DNA of 64,000 nucleotides from Mallotus nudiflorus (lineage: Eukaryota > Streptophyta > Magnoliopsida > Malpighiales > Euphorbiaceae): positions 1,674,001-1,738,000 of the forward strand of contig CANTUR010000241.1 of NCBI GenBank assembly GCA_947683625.1. The letters are read 5' to 3'. Below the pieces are notes generated by a model. It was not told where the DNA came from and did not search any database. It saw only the letters and a program-made list of their open reading frames with translations. Below are positions 22,862 through 35,100 of this stretch, piece by piece. Position numbers and translations under genes: made by a program. How positions within the stretch are numbered: the first letter of the stretch is position 1; the number at the start of each line of letters is the position of its first letter.

Positions 22862-25800
22862 CTTCAACTTAATTTTCTGAGAGAAAAAAAGTGAACCAAA
22901 CACTACATATATATGTATATTAAGAAGTTCAACAAAAGAAAGCAAAGGCAAACATGGGTAGTGGGGTTATAAAAGGAGTGGATTTTTGACTTTTGTTTCA
23001 ACAATTTGTCTGTTATTTTCAACAAAGGGAACAAGCATTCAGAGGGGTGAATTCTATTATAGATTCCTGGGCCTCCTAACTACACTACAAAAAGAGCAAT
23101 AGCTAGAGAGGTTACACACGCAAGCAACCATACAATACAATATATGAGATTTGTGGTCACTACTCGCCACAAACTGACACGATTCACACATGCCCTAATA
23201 CAATCAAATTTTATAATAATTGTTTTTAATTGTTTCAACACGTAATTTACTTCCTACGCTCCTAAGTTGGTCCCGGATATAACATGTATTTTATTACTGC
23301 TAGAACCATATAAATTATCTTCATAACTGCATGATAACTAATATTGCAACAATATGTGATTTTGTTTTTAAACAACTGTTATTCACATCTCATTAAACTT
23401 TAATTAATTAAATTCAATTCATTCAAATAAAAATATAAAAATTATTTAACAATTAATTTAACATAAATATATATATTATAATTTAAATTCTAAACATTAT
23501 TTAAATAAAAACAATCCCTACCAACAATATCTGATTTACTATTAAAATTTGATGAAATGATGATAAATTTTTTTAAAATTTGATGAAATGATGGTATATT
23601 ATAATTTAAATTCTAAACATTATTTAAATAAAAACAATCCCTACCAACAATATCTGATTTACTATTAAAATTTGATGAAATGATGGTAAATATTTTTTCT
23701 GAAATTAAAAAAAAAATCATAAATTTAATATTTAATCTTTACAACCAGATAAATTTTTCCTGATGTATTCAAAAAATATATATCTTTCTAATTACTTTAT
23801 TATATATGTAAGTATAAGTTGCTTTTTGGAAACAAATTGTTGTTGATAATTTGGCATGAATTCTCCAAATGAGTTAAACAAATTAACCATGTTAATTAAC
23901 TAAGCTCACTTGTTTTTTCTACTGTATATTCTAGTTGTTCAAAGGTCTATAATTACTTTTTTTTTTAATGTAATATTTATCATCCGTTGATAATTTTTAT
24001 AGGATAAAAAATCTCCTATACTAAAATTGTGTTTGATTCAAATAAATTTTATAAAATTTTATAGAATTTATTTGCAATGAATGTATTTATTTTAAATAAA
24101 AATTTTATAAAATTTATTTTTAATTCTAACTTTTTAGATAAAAATGTATTTTTGGTGTAAACTGGTTAGATTCTTATAGTACAATATCAAATTATCAATC
24201 AATTTAACCAACAACCAACGACTAACCAAGGAATGAGCAAGCTGTTTGCTATATATATATATGATTACAATTAGAGACATAAATGAGTCTACTCCGATGT
24301 ACCATTGATTAAGCTAATATAGATTTGATTATAGATTGGCCTTGTTGAGGGAAATGTTGAAGGCAACAAGCTCTCTACAAGGCCAAAGTCAAATGTCCTT
24401 ATCTGATAATGATACGTGAAAAGTTGCAATAGGATGAAATTGCACCAACTATATGGACGTAGGACCCCATTTATTAAGAGCAAAGTATGTGTGATTACTT
24501 ATAGGAAAATGGAAGGGTTATCAATAAAGAAAATTAAGGACTGTACTGTAACTATCAAACTGCCATTGACCTGAACAAGTTCATTCAAACAAGTATCAAA
24601 AACGTGTATGGTAGCTAGCTAGTGATGAATTATTTGACTCTTTTTCACAGCGACTTCCTAGTCATGGCTCTTAATGGTCCACTACCAAGTAAACCCACTT
24701 GGGAGCTGTTAGCTACTACTAAAATGTCTCACCACATTGGATCACCACCTTCATATATATATATATTTTCCCCTTAATATTAATCCCAAAAGTTGAGCTA
24801 TTTACAAGAAAAATCTCTTGTTAGCTTTAAGTGGCTAATGAATTCAATGATTCTAATGATTATTTAACAGTGAAAGATTAATGTCTAATTAATCTAGCAA
24901 ATAGCAAGATCTCTTTCTTTAAAAGAATTAATTCGTGACATTATATAAGTGAAAGAAAATATATATATATATATAGTTGACATTTATCAAGTAAGCGTGC
25001 TAAAACAAGCCGGTTTTGATGGGTGTGGGTGGGGTGAGCCTGCCTAAATTTTGATATATATACATATAAAATATTTTTTGTTCTTTTCAAAGGAAGCAAT
25101 GTGGAGGAAGTGTTCAATGAATACTGGAACAAAAACTACTAAAGTCAGTCTCTTCATCATTAGCATCACAAACGCTTTTTAACACACACTCAAAAAAATT
25201 AACATCTCTATACTAATGTATTTATTTAAAGATATGATGTATGTAATATGTATGTATATATGCAGTAGTGGCGGACCCCTACATTCCACTTATTATGATA
25301 TGATATGATAGAAAGCTACATTCATAATTCCCCAACTTCACTTTTGGACCCATTTCTGTTAGCTTTTTCTTGCTCTTTTTTCTTTTTTTCTTCACTTGTT
25401 GATTGCCTTTTTATCATTACAAATTTGCCTGCTAACCAACCGGCCAATCTCAAATCACTCATTTCAATAGCATGCTTTGATTTTCGTGGCTACATATATA
25501 TACATAGTTCAAAGAATATAATAACAAGAAATTAAGGTTAATGTATAATGTATCTCTAATTTGTTCATGTACCTACTTTTCTAGTACTCTCTGATAAAGA
25601 TTGAAGGAAATATCTTTTAAAAGAGCCGAAAGATACATACGTTGGTGATGAAAGTGATGATTAATTAGCGGCTTGTGATAGTGTGTCATTAGCTTGACCT
25701 TGTGGAAATTAAGATTAATTTTCTAGGCACCAAATCATACCCAATATGGACTTGTACTAGTCGAGATTGAATATGATTTTGGTTATGCGTATATATGTTA

Positions 25801-26778
25801 TAAGAATAGTTGTTTGTGCCTATGAGTCAACCATTGTAGGGTGTTCTATATCGTTATATCCTCACACCCGCCTATAACTCAAGTTCATAGTCATGCAATT
25901 GCATTTTTATTTGCTTCTTTTTTTTTTTTTTTGGATAAAAAGAAAAATCTCTATCACCCATTTCAGTATCATCAGTACAGCACTTTTCTTTTTCTTATTG
26001 ATAATTTTTGTAGAAAATTATCTGAATTCTATAGTTGACTTTTTACATGGCAAACATATATGTTGACTACTGAAACACTTGAACATTATTAAAATTCCCA
26101 ACAGGTATGATTACCTACAGAAGCAGCAATCCATAAAGCTGAGCTTGTTAGCAATCTCAACAAATTTTAACATGATTAAACAAATATGTTTATAGGTTAA
26201 AAAAAAAATTACAAGTAGATAGAGCCATCTATCTTCCCACATGATTTACATATCATTTTGATTTGATTTATCCAGTGCATGAAAGAAGTAAAATGTTTTG
26301 CTCATGGGCTGTGATGGCACGCAAAGATGGGTTCAAAAATAGAAAATATACTTGGATACTTGTGGAGAGGTTCGTATAGACAAATTTCTCATACTTGATG
26401 TTAGCCCAAGTTAGGCCATTCTAGTGTTTATTATTAGTAAGACTACTGAAAATGGTACAGTAGAATCATAGATTAATTTATTTAAAGATCAATACATGAT
26501 CAACTCCTGAGTACTGCATGCAGCTGTTTAGCATTAGCAGTAGCAGAGCTTGTGAGGATTCGGGTTTCAGTTGTCATTTGCTTCAGAATAACTGAATAAT
26601 AATAGTTTAGAGGTGTATATATATATAAAACAGCCAAGGACAAATTCTTGAAAATCCTTCATATGTATATGGATACATACGTATATATATATTGAATGGT
26701 AGTGGGTGCCACTGCACATCATACAGTGAAAGTCCAGAAAATGCTAGCTAGGCAGGATTCCTTATGCATCATGTCACT
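22862..26778. other. Intergenic DNA between Aux/IAA and HPt genes
   Basis: Nothing gene-like was found in nearly 4 kb apart from short chance frames. The right-hand part of the Aux/IAA promoter contains a minus-strand TTTTATAA stretch at about 22969, about 110 bases before the start, which may serve as its TATA box. A 123-bp tandem duplication at 23472 is listed separately. Confidence 0.5.
23472..23700. repeat. Tandem duplication, 123-bp period
   Basis: The block starting TATATTATAATTTAAATTCT and continuing through AAAACAATCCCTACCAACAA and GATGAAATGATG occurs at 23472-23594 and again from 23595. Copies are almost identical, so the event is recent. A short TTTGATGAAATGATG word is itself doubled at the junction and may have guided the duplication. 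Confidence 0.92.
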
Positions 26779-28539
26779 TCAGGCAGTCTTAGCATTTCCA
26801 GCTTGTCTTACCAACTGAAAATATCATCAAATGCAGGACAGCTTAAAAGAATTAGTTAAAGCAAAAAAATAATTAAATAAATTAAAGCACATTAATTTGC
26901 ACCCATAAAAGAACAAATAGCTAGTAATTAACCTGAAAATAAGTTTCAAGCTTCCTCCTCAAAGTTGCATGTTCTTGCTTGAGTTGTTGGAAAGCCCTAA
27001 TGCAACTGCAAAATTAACAATTGTTTCTATTAATTATCCAATTCCCTATGCTCAAAATTTAACATTCTAAATGTCAAATATATACCGAGATTAAACTACT
27101 CAATTAAGTATTTGTCTCGCTTGCACATCTATGTAGTGCAAAGACATACTTGTTGGAAATGTCCATGTGAAGATCAGGGTTTGAACTCTACTCTCGAAAT
27201 GCTACCACTTAAGAGTTTAACCCTTTTAAAAACTAGGAAAAGATATTGATAAATGTGTTGAAATATTGCATGACATTAAAAAGTATATATACTTGCTATC
27301 AAAGAAAAAAAAATAGGAAACAGGAATTACCCCTCGATATTTCCTGAACAGCAGTATTCTCTAAACTGTGTACATTGCACTTTCACCTTTTTAGCTCCAA
27401 TGCTGTAAAGCCAAATTAAAAACAGCATCTTTTTTAGTGAAACATAAAAATGAAGTCTGCAATTTGGCATCTCTTTGTTTGATTTAATGTTAAACAGTAG
27501 TGCAGGTATATATATATATATATATATATAGTATACAGCTTACCTTGAGCTGCTTCCTTTGAGCTGGTGCATGTAATCATCTAACTTGCCAAAATCAACA
27601 GGCCTGTTCACTCTGGACAGATCAATGTAACAGCAAAATTAAGGAAATATATATATCTATAGTGTCACAGCTGATGATATTTATACAAGGTATTACTTAC
27701 AGTGATTGGTCTATGTTCTGGATTAATCTAGCTGAATCACTATAAAATGAAGCCACAATTTCTTCAACAAAATCAGGGTTGGCATCATCTTGCAAGTCCT
27801 CAAGCTGCATGAATTGGTCATCAAGATAGCCCTGCAAAAACCCATCAACCATTTATATCACTGTTTTTTTTTTTTTTCCTTTTGTTTTATTTCACAACCA
27901 TAAGTAAACTTTTGCCTTTGTGAAAAATAAATCACATCCATTAATGTTTTACAACAACAAAAGAGAAAAAGAGAGAGAAGCTGACAACTTTTGTGGATGT
28001 GTATTATTTAATTTATGTCTTTTTCTTGCTTTAATAACAGCATGAGCATCAATTCACCATTTTTGAATTTTTTTTTTTTTTTTGGTTCCAATTCAAATCA
28101 AGAAATAGTCTGAACGCTGCATGAATATTCCTGGAAAATGTTAAGAGTAATATTTTTAAGCTCTGAAGTTTTCATTGTCAAGGAAATATATAAAGGCAAG
28201 AATTTTGTAAGTTCTTTTATTTTTTTTACTATCTTGAAATTAATATTCAAAATACTTGTCTCTTCAAATAAATAAAAATATATGTATATGATATTTATAA
28301 TGGAAGTTGATAGCTATTACTAGTATTCTTAAGATAACTTTTGCTACCAAAAAATGAAAGAAAAAATAAAATTAATAATTAACATATATCAATATTTCAA
28401 AAAAAAAAAAGGAATATTAAATTTAGATACCATTACTATATCAACAAAAAAATAAATAAATAAAAAAGATGTACAAAACCTGATCAAAGAGTGATTTTCT
28501 CATGTAGGCTATTTGGTGATGCAAGTGCTTTGTATCCAT
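26779..28539 (-). CDS. AHP4: Histidine-containing phosphotransfer protein, AHP4-like
   Basis: Phosphorelay carrier of two-component (cytokinin-type) signalling that moves phosphate from membrane histidine kinases to nuclear response regulators. Exons: 28480-28539, 27701-27831, 27544-27612, 27331-27402, 26933-27005 and 26779-26814, giving 146 residues. The N-terminus MDTKHLHHQIAYMRKSLFDQ leads into GYLDDQFMQLEDLQDDANPDF, the conserved first helices (written in part). The phosphate-accepting His is residue 79 in DYMHQLKGSSSSIGAKKV, followed by the Cys/FREYC helix and FQQLKQEHATLRRKLE. Because the His is present, it should be phosphotransfer-competent, unlike pseudo-HPt proteins. The residues around it (LDDYMHQ, FREYCCSGNIEGC) match the AHP4 branch better than AHP1/2/3/5. 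The final exon codes for just LVRQAGNAKTA. All introns are GT..AG and phases agree. Confidence 0.94.
27112..27235 (+). other. Possible tRNA-related SINE remnant in HPt intron 4
   Basis: GATCAGGGTTTGAACTCTACT resembles a B box (part of it, GGTTTGAACTC), followed by ACCACTTAAGAGTTTAACCC and an A-rich end. No clear A box or target duplication was found, so the call is tentative. Confidence 0.25.
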
Positions 28540-28678
28540 ATCCCTTCAATAACAGGAGACAAAATGTGATATGTATATATGTGTATAGATTACTTCAATG
28601 GAGGAGACCACTCTTCTTCTACTGCAAACAACTAGAAGGAAGTTGAATTGATGTTGTTAATGGGCAGCTGAGCTCTGC

Positions 28679-28687
28679 TATATATAG
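28679..28687 (-). promoter_or_regulatory. AHP4: TATA box of the HPt gene
   Basis: The minus strand reads CACTATATATAGCAG about 140 bases upstream of the start codon, a near-consensus plant TATA box at a plausible distance for a 100-base leader. Confidence 0.6.
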
Positions 28688-31600
28688 TGTACCCTGGTGA
28701 GAGAAAAATTATTAGAAAAAAAAAAAAAGTGGGAAAAAAAATCATAGGGACACTTGTCGTTTATATTGCTAAGGCAAAGAAAAAAAAGTGAATCTATATA
28801 TAGTCACAACACCATTGGTCCAGGTGTAGGTTTAACAGGGTTTCCTGCTTTGGCAATTTTTTTATTAGTTGAGTAAATCATACTCTGGAATCCCATTTCC
28901 GCCATGCTTGGAATCAAAACCAGATTTTAACTTCTGAAATTCCTGAATATTCGCTGTTGAATATAATGTGTAATACCTTATTAGCCCTAATGTGAAAAAT
29001 GGGTTTCATTTTATAGCTCATTAAATATATTACCATATTTTCACCTCTCAAAATTCACAAATTTAACATGCTCACAAAGTCATTTGTTTGTTTAATATAA
29101 GAGCAAACCATAGCATGATTTTGTAAAAACTATGTTAAGAAAATTGTTTCAAGGTTACTCCCCCAGAAGTGGTAGCCGCCTATATATGAGAAAACATATA
29201 GAAAGAGTTAATTCTTTTGAAAATAGTAGTTTTGTCTGGCAAAAATCTGTGAGTTTTTTTCTATCAGCATTTTTTTTAAAAACTACACACTTTTCTTTAA
29301 GATTATTTTAAATATAGAATTAGAAGATATAAAATTCAAATCATATTTAAAAAAGAAATATCTACTAGTATATAATTTTTATTTATTTTTTCAAAATAGA
29401 AGTATTTTGTACTATTAGTGTTATGGTTTTTTTTTTTTTTTTTTTGACAAGGACTGCCACCAATGAGATTTCATGTTTCTCTTTCATTTTCCACGTAAAT
29501 ATTGCCACCAATTAGATTTCACAATGTTATTGTTTAACAAGTACCTCAATGATCCAATTATAATCAACATTTAAATTATACGTGGAAGATTAAAGAATCT
29601 TATAACTCATATAATCTCTATAACTATTAACAAAATGAGTTTAATTTCACTTTTCATAGGCACCTGCCGGCATGTGGCAGACAAGGAATAGCCCATCAAG
29701 GGCACACGCAGACTTAAAGAGTTCCTGGAAATGAACTATGAACCTTACTCGTGGAGCAATTCCTCAAATATCTCTGGCTTTGCAGTGCTCGCTACACTTG
29801 CAGGTTATTACACGTTCCCTTGGCATCTCCTTCCTTTTGCCTCTAATTTGCCTTCTAAAAACGATTGAAAACATGGCATTTTACAACATATAATTTTCTA
29901 TGAAAGGCACTTTCTATATGGTAGCCTCAAGTGAAATACGGTTTGTCATAGAAAGTTCCCTTTCGTATGCCACCTGCTTTTTCTAGATATGCATAATACA
30001 TCAGTAATACTAGTATAATATATGAACAGACCACAATACATTGCTAATAGAATGGTACAATCAATAGTGTAGATTTGGCTTATATCTTAACAATACAACA
30101 ATTCGAGTCGGTGAATGGGAACAGTTGAAGGGGAAAAAAAAAGCTGTAACATATTCTTCATGGTGCCAAACGTTCATTTGCACATTATTGCTTATAATCA
30201 CACAACTTTATCTATTAATTGGCAATCCACAAATCACCAAATCAATGAATAGCAGAACAGGAGAACACCCAAGACATTCAGAAAGCAAAAACAATCATAA
30301 GTCGACAGCAAATCATTTCCTATTTGCAATTCTCCACAAAAATATCAAAGCAGAAAGAGTTAAGACCCTTTATTCCTTTGCCACCCACTAAAGAGAAAAA
30401 GAAAGAAGAGGTTTCACCATGTAACAGACATCTCTGTCCCTCTCCATACGTGGTCACGTCGTTTCCTTTGCATAAAGAAGGACAAACTGCGAGTGGGTGG
30501 AATGGGAATAAGGTTAATAATCAATATTCCCTTTTGCCATCACTCTCTTATGCTGATAAGAATTCCACCAGAAACAGGATAGATGCTACAAGAAATATCA
30601 GGCTGAATGTTTCTAATAGAGATTAGCTTCCTAGAAGTTTTGAGTAAAACGAAAGCATACAGATGAGAACCTCATGATTAGTATGGAATTAAAGATCCAA
30701 TGTCTCAAGCATGACAGTATCATGCACTCTAATGGTTGATCATGTAATACAAGCAAATTATTACCAAATCCATCCTCTTCGAAAATCCGACTTAATCAAT
30801 TATCACAGTCTTCTTCATGTGCCCTCGCAATCAGTTTATTCGGATTTCCCATATATTTTTGTGTCCATTTTGCTTTGTAACATTTAACGAATTAGTTCTA
30901 ATGAGAAGTAGGAGCGAGGGTGCAAAGCAAAGTGGTGAACCCAAAACTCATTTAGCGACGAATAGATATATAACCTATGTAGTATGCCCACAAGAAATGG
31001 AAAAAAAGATACGAAAAAACGACATTTTTCTCAAAAATATAAGAAATGGGACACCAAGTTCAATTTATATATATTGAAAATATAGGATTGAATTATAAAT
31101 ATAAAAAATAATAGAGAAATTTATAAATATAAATTGGGTTGAATCCAAAATTTATTTTTTGTAACTAATAATATTCATTATCATAGATAATAATTCTATA
31201 ACACAGACAAAAAAAAAAGTGATAACCATATTTCAAGTACAAAACTCTTATACAACTCAAATATCAACTAATTTTCATGTCATCTTGTAATCATAAACAT
31301 AGCAATAACACCATTAAACATACAGAATTTTTAATAACAAATAACTCTTTTTTCATTCAATTATACACGAAATTCAGCCCAGAAAAATGTATACTCACTA
31401 GTAAAATTAAAATATAAAAACTTTATTCGCAATGCTTATTAGCAATTTTATGTATCAATTTATAAAATTATCTACTTCATTAGCATTCTCATTCATAATG
31501 TCCTTATTGGCATCTTCTAAATTGTATGAAAACAAAAATATAAAGTAAACATATAAATATTAAAAATATAGGATATATAAATAAATATTATTAATATATA

Positions 31601-32170
31601 ATATCAATCAATAGTATAATTATAAATTTTATTTTGTTTAGTTAAGATAAATACTAAATCCATCTTACTTTTTTTCTTATTTATAAAAAACTAAAAAAAA
31701 TATATTTTTTAAGTTGAAAACAAGTGTCCAAGTTGAAAATAGGTTCCCCACCTTTTTAACTTAGTGGAAACATCCGAAACATCTTCGATAAATTTCCTAA
31801 AATTTCCAACATACAGAACATTTACTAACTGAAGTTTCCATGTATCATCGTAGAATATAACATCACACGTAATGTGGAGAAAAAGATGGCCAGTAGATCA
31901 ATTGCACAATAAAAAATTGTGAAGTATCATGTCAGATATGTTGCCATATTGAATAATCAACGGATGATAAAAGAGGCACTTGTCTTGATGATAGAGGTAG
32001 AACAAAACTGTGGGGCCTTCCCATTAAATTATGCCATTCAGTCACCAAATATATGCTCATATTTGTGTACTCCAAATTATTGTGGGCATTGGCAGATCCT
32101 TCAAAGTTAACTTTAAGGTTGCTGTCTGCAGGTCCTTTTACATAATTTCATCCCCAAGCATCAATTCTAT
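28688..32170. other. Intergenic DNA between the HPt gene and the TrpRS gene
   Basis: This 3.5 kb contains the HPt promoter and the 3' flank of the TrpRS gene. A more GC-balanced island at about 29650-29840 looks transcribed or conserved, but no frame longer than about 25 codons continues in it, and I could not connect it to either gene. The remainder is AT-rich with chance frames. Confidence 0.45.
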
Positions 32171-35100
32171 TCATCTCCGCAAAAATCCCATTGCCTGGTA
32201 TACATTATTGAGAGTGGCATCCGCTATCTCTGCAGCTTTAGTCGCACCTTCCTCCAAGACTCTATCCAAATAAGCTGAATCAGATATTATTTCCTCATAC
32301 CGGACCTGGAAAAAATTGAAGAAATGATTGGGACATATATATTATATCCTCATATCGGACCTGGAAAAAATAGAAGAAATGATTGGGACACCACTTGAGT
32401 CAACTTTAACAAGGGTGGAATAAAAAACAATAATCTTTCCAACATAAGAAACATCAATCCCCACAAAGGTATCAGATAAATACTACAACCAATGGAAGAA
32501 TACTTGATGTTGTCACTTTTTAAGAAGTAAAATAATAAGTGAAATCATCAAGTAGAAAATTAAATCCACGGCAGACTCTGCAGCCACAAGCAAAATGTCT
32601 ATACATGCACACACAGATTATCTATATACAAAGATATGCAGAATATATATTAGCGGTGACTTCAAGTCAGATGGTTAAAATGATGTGCCTGCACCATAGT
32701 GGCACATGCACAAACAACCCTCTTAGGATCTTAAATGATGGAGACAGCAAAAACAAAAACAGATCCACATATTCAAGGATGGAAAATAAAAATGACCAGT
32801 TATGAGTGGGTCATTTCACTTCCAACTTGGCTACAGGAAACATTTTGTTTGATATAATTATTGACATACACAACAAAGAACAGTTTGTTATCCCCATGTA
32901 ACATCTCAGTGATTAGGACCTCAGACCTTGAAGTTCAAAAACCCAATTAACTACTCCCTTCAGGAAAATTATTTTTGACATTCACTTGGCAGATGCTTAA
33001 TAGAGTTTCAGGTGAAATCAATGTTGGGGTAGGGGAAAGGAATAGCAAGTTCCAACAAGGCTGCAAGTAATTAGAAGATAATAGCACAAACATAAACTAA
33101 CAATTATATAGTTTACATGGTTGCACCGAACTCCTTCCAATCTGAAGAAGAAAAAGAAAATGAAAAAAAAAAAACGGAATAAAGGTGCATTTAGTTGAGA
33201 ACGGCTAGTAAATTATACTGCCTCCATGCCAAGTGAAGTAGAACACATATGCTGATTAGCAAAAGTAGAAACCTGGATGGGATGTAGATGATCAATCACA
33301 GCATCTGCTAGAAGAGGCTTGAATGTGCCCCAATTCATATCCTGACATTCCTGTGCAACCTCCTATAAAGAAGAAGTTTTGTCAGAATAATTTTGACATC
33401 AGAAGCAGCAAAGCTGATAAGATTGGTATTAGGTATCATAGTCAGGCTCCCAAATGAAAGCAAACTAGACATTACATTACCTCTTTTGTCTTGCCTGAAA
33501 AAAGTTGGTACATTGAAAGAAGATTGTTGCATTCAGGTCTTTCAGGGTTGTCAAACTCAAGGCTGTACGAATTACAAAAGGAAAAGCACATGCAGACAAG
33601 ACATTGTAAGACACCATGCAGTAGAAATATCCTTGTAAAGAACAAACTAAGAACAAGGAAACTTCTTCCAATTAGCAGGACAGGAAAAAAAGAAAAAAAA
33701 CCCTGAATATGAATCAGTTTTGCATCTCTTTATCTTGTTTGCTACTACCTACAAGACAACAAAATAATAGCCCAAATCAGATCTAATGAGGGAAATCAAG
33801 AAACTGCTTTTGAGCAAGGAAACAGTTTGACATGAGCTTAAACCTGAATAAGAGTAGTAAAATGAAAAACACATAACAATATTGTATTCTCAATTATTCA
33901 AGACTGAGAAATGACTCCTTGAAAATATTTCACAAACCCATGTCCAAAAGTGACATTATTTAAATGCTGCCTAACAGTTCTTAATTTCATGTTACTTTTT
34001 GTCTACGTTATACACCACTATATCTAGACTATCAAAATACACTTTCAAATACAGATTTAGAAAATTGCAGTCTACATTCTATCAAGGTATAGTCAAACTG
34101 AAGAAATTGCTGAACTTGGAAAATCAGGAGCAAAGCCACATTATGGACAAGATTGGCAATTGTTCTCTTTTAGAAAAATTTCATTTTAAAACCAAAGTAC
34201 TACAAAATTTTATATCTACCCCTTTATAAAAACGACAGTTTCCTCCATTATATATTTATGACGTAAACATTGACTCCTTACATTTATGTTTATACAAAAA
34301 CAAAATTAGTTTGCTCCCCCTAAGGCGTAAGTTATAATTCTGGTTTTGTCACTATGGAGAATGATACAGTAACTTGAGGTTTACAGCAATTTACAAACAG
34401 AAGTTTCAAAAAACTGGCAAGTAAATTATAACTTAACCATTACGTTAATCAAGATTGAAATGCAACTTTGACCAATCAAATAAACACACTAGTGACATTA
34501 CTGTTTTTTCAACATCTACATAGCAAATATCAATTAGAAAGCATTGATATTTGCTAATGGTTACAATGCATTACTCAAAACAAATTAAAGGCGAATGATG
34601 ACAACTCACATCCTTCGGGTCAAGAAGATTGATTCGCGATTGATCAGAAGGTGCAGACTTCGACATCTGCACAGATTAAATCAGTAGAAGAAGTCAGCAG
34701 GTATAAGAAGAATCCTACAAACATGAACTAAAAGAACAAAGTACAGCAAAATGTTATACAAACAAATAATGGAGGTAATAGTTTGAAATTCAAAAAACTA
34801 AATATTAAATTCATGTTCATTGTGTCAATTTATGGTTTAAAAATATATTAAACCCGACCAAGATTAAATTGAAAAACTACAGTTATAATGCCGACTACCT
34901 TGGCAAGACCATCAGTCAGAGACATAACTCGGGCTCCAGCTGGTGGTATAAGGGGCTTAGGAACCTACAGCAGCAAAACCATTAAGGAAACAATAACTCC
35001 TATTACTTCTTACTCTAGCGTCCCATATGAAGACTGTCAACCAGATATGAAGAAAAATATCCACCTTAAAGATGGCACCTCCTTGCCTGTAATAAGAATA

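Noticed and set aside
29650..29840. More GC-balanced island that looks like an isolated exon
   Set aside because: All six frames are closed within about 25 codons, and it has no clear link by splice phase to either neighbouring gene.
30125..31077. Overlapping short frames (86-100 codons) between HPt and TrpRS
   Set aside because: No domain, no codon bias and inconsistent frames; treated as chance.
32890..32955. Functional tRNA gene
   Set aside because: The A and B boxes are imperfect and the arms do not pair into a cloverleaf.
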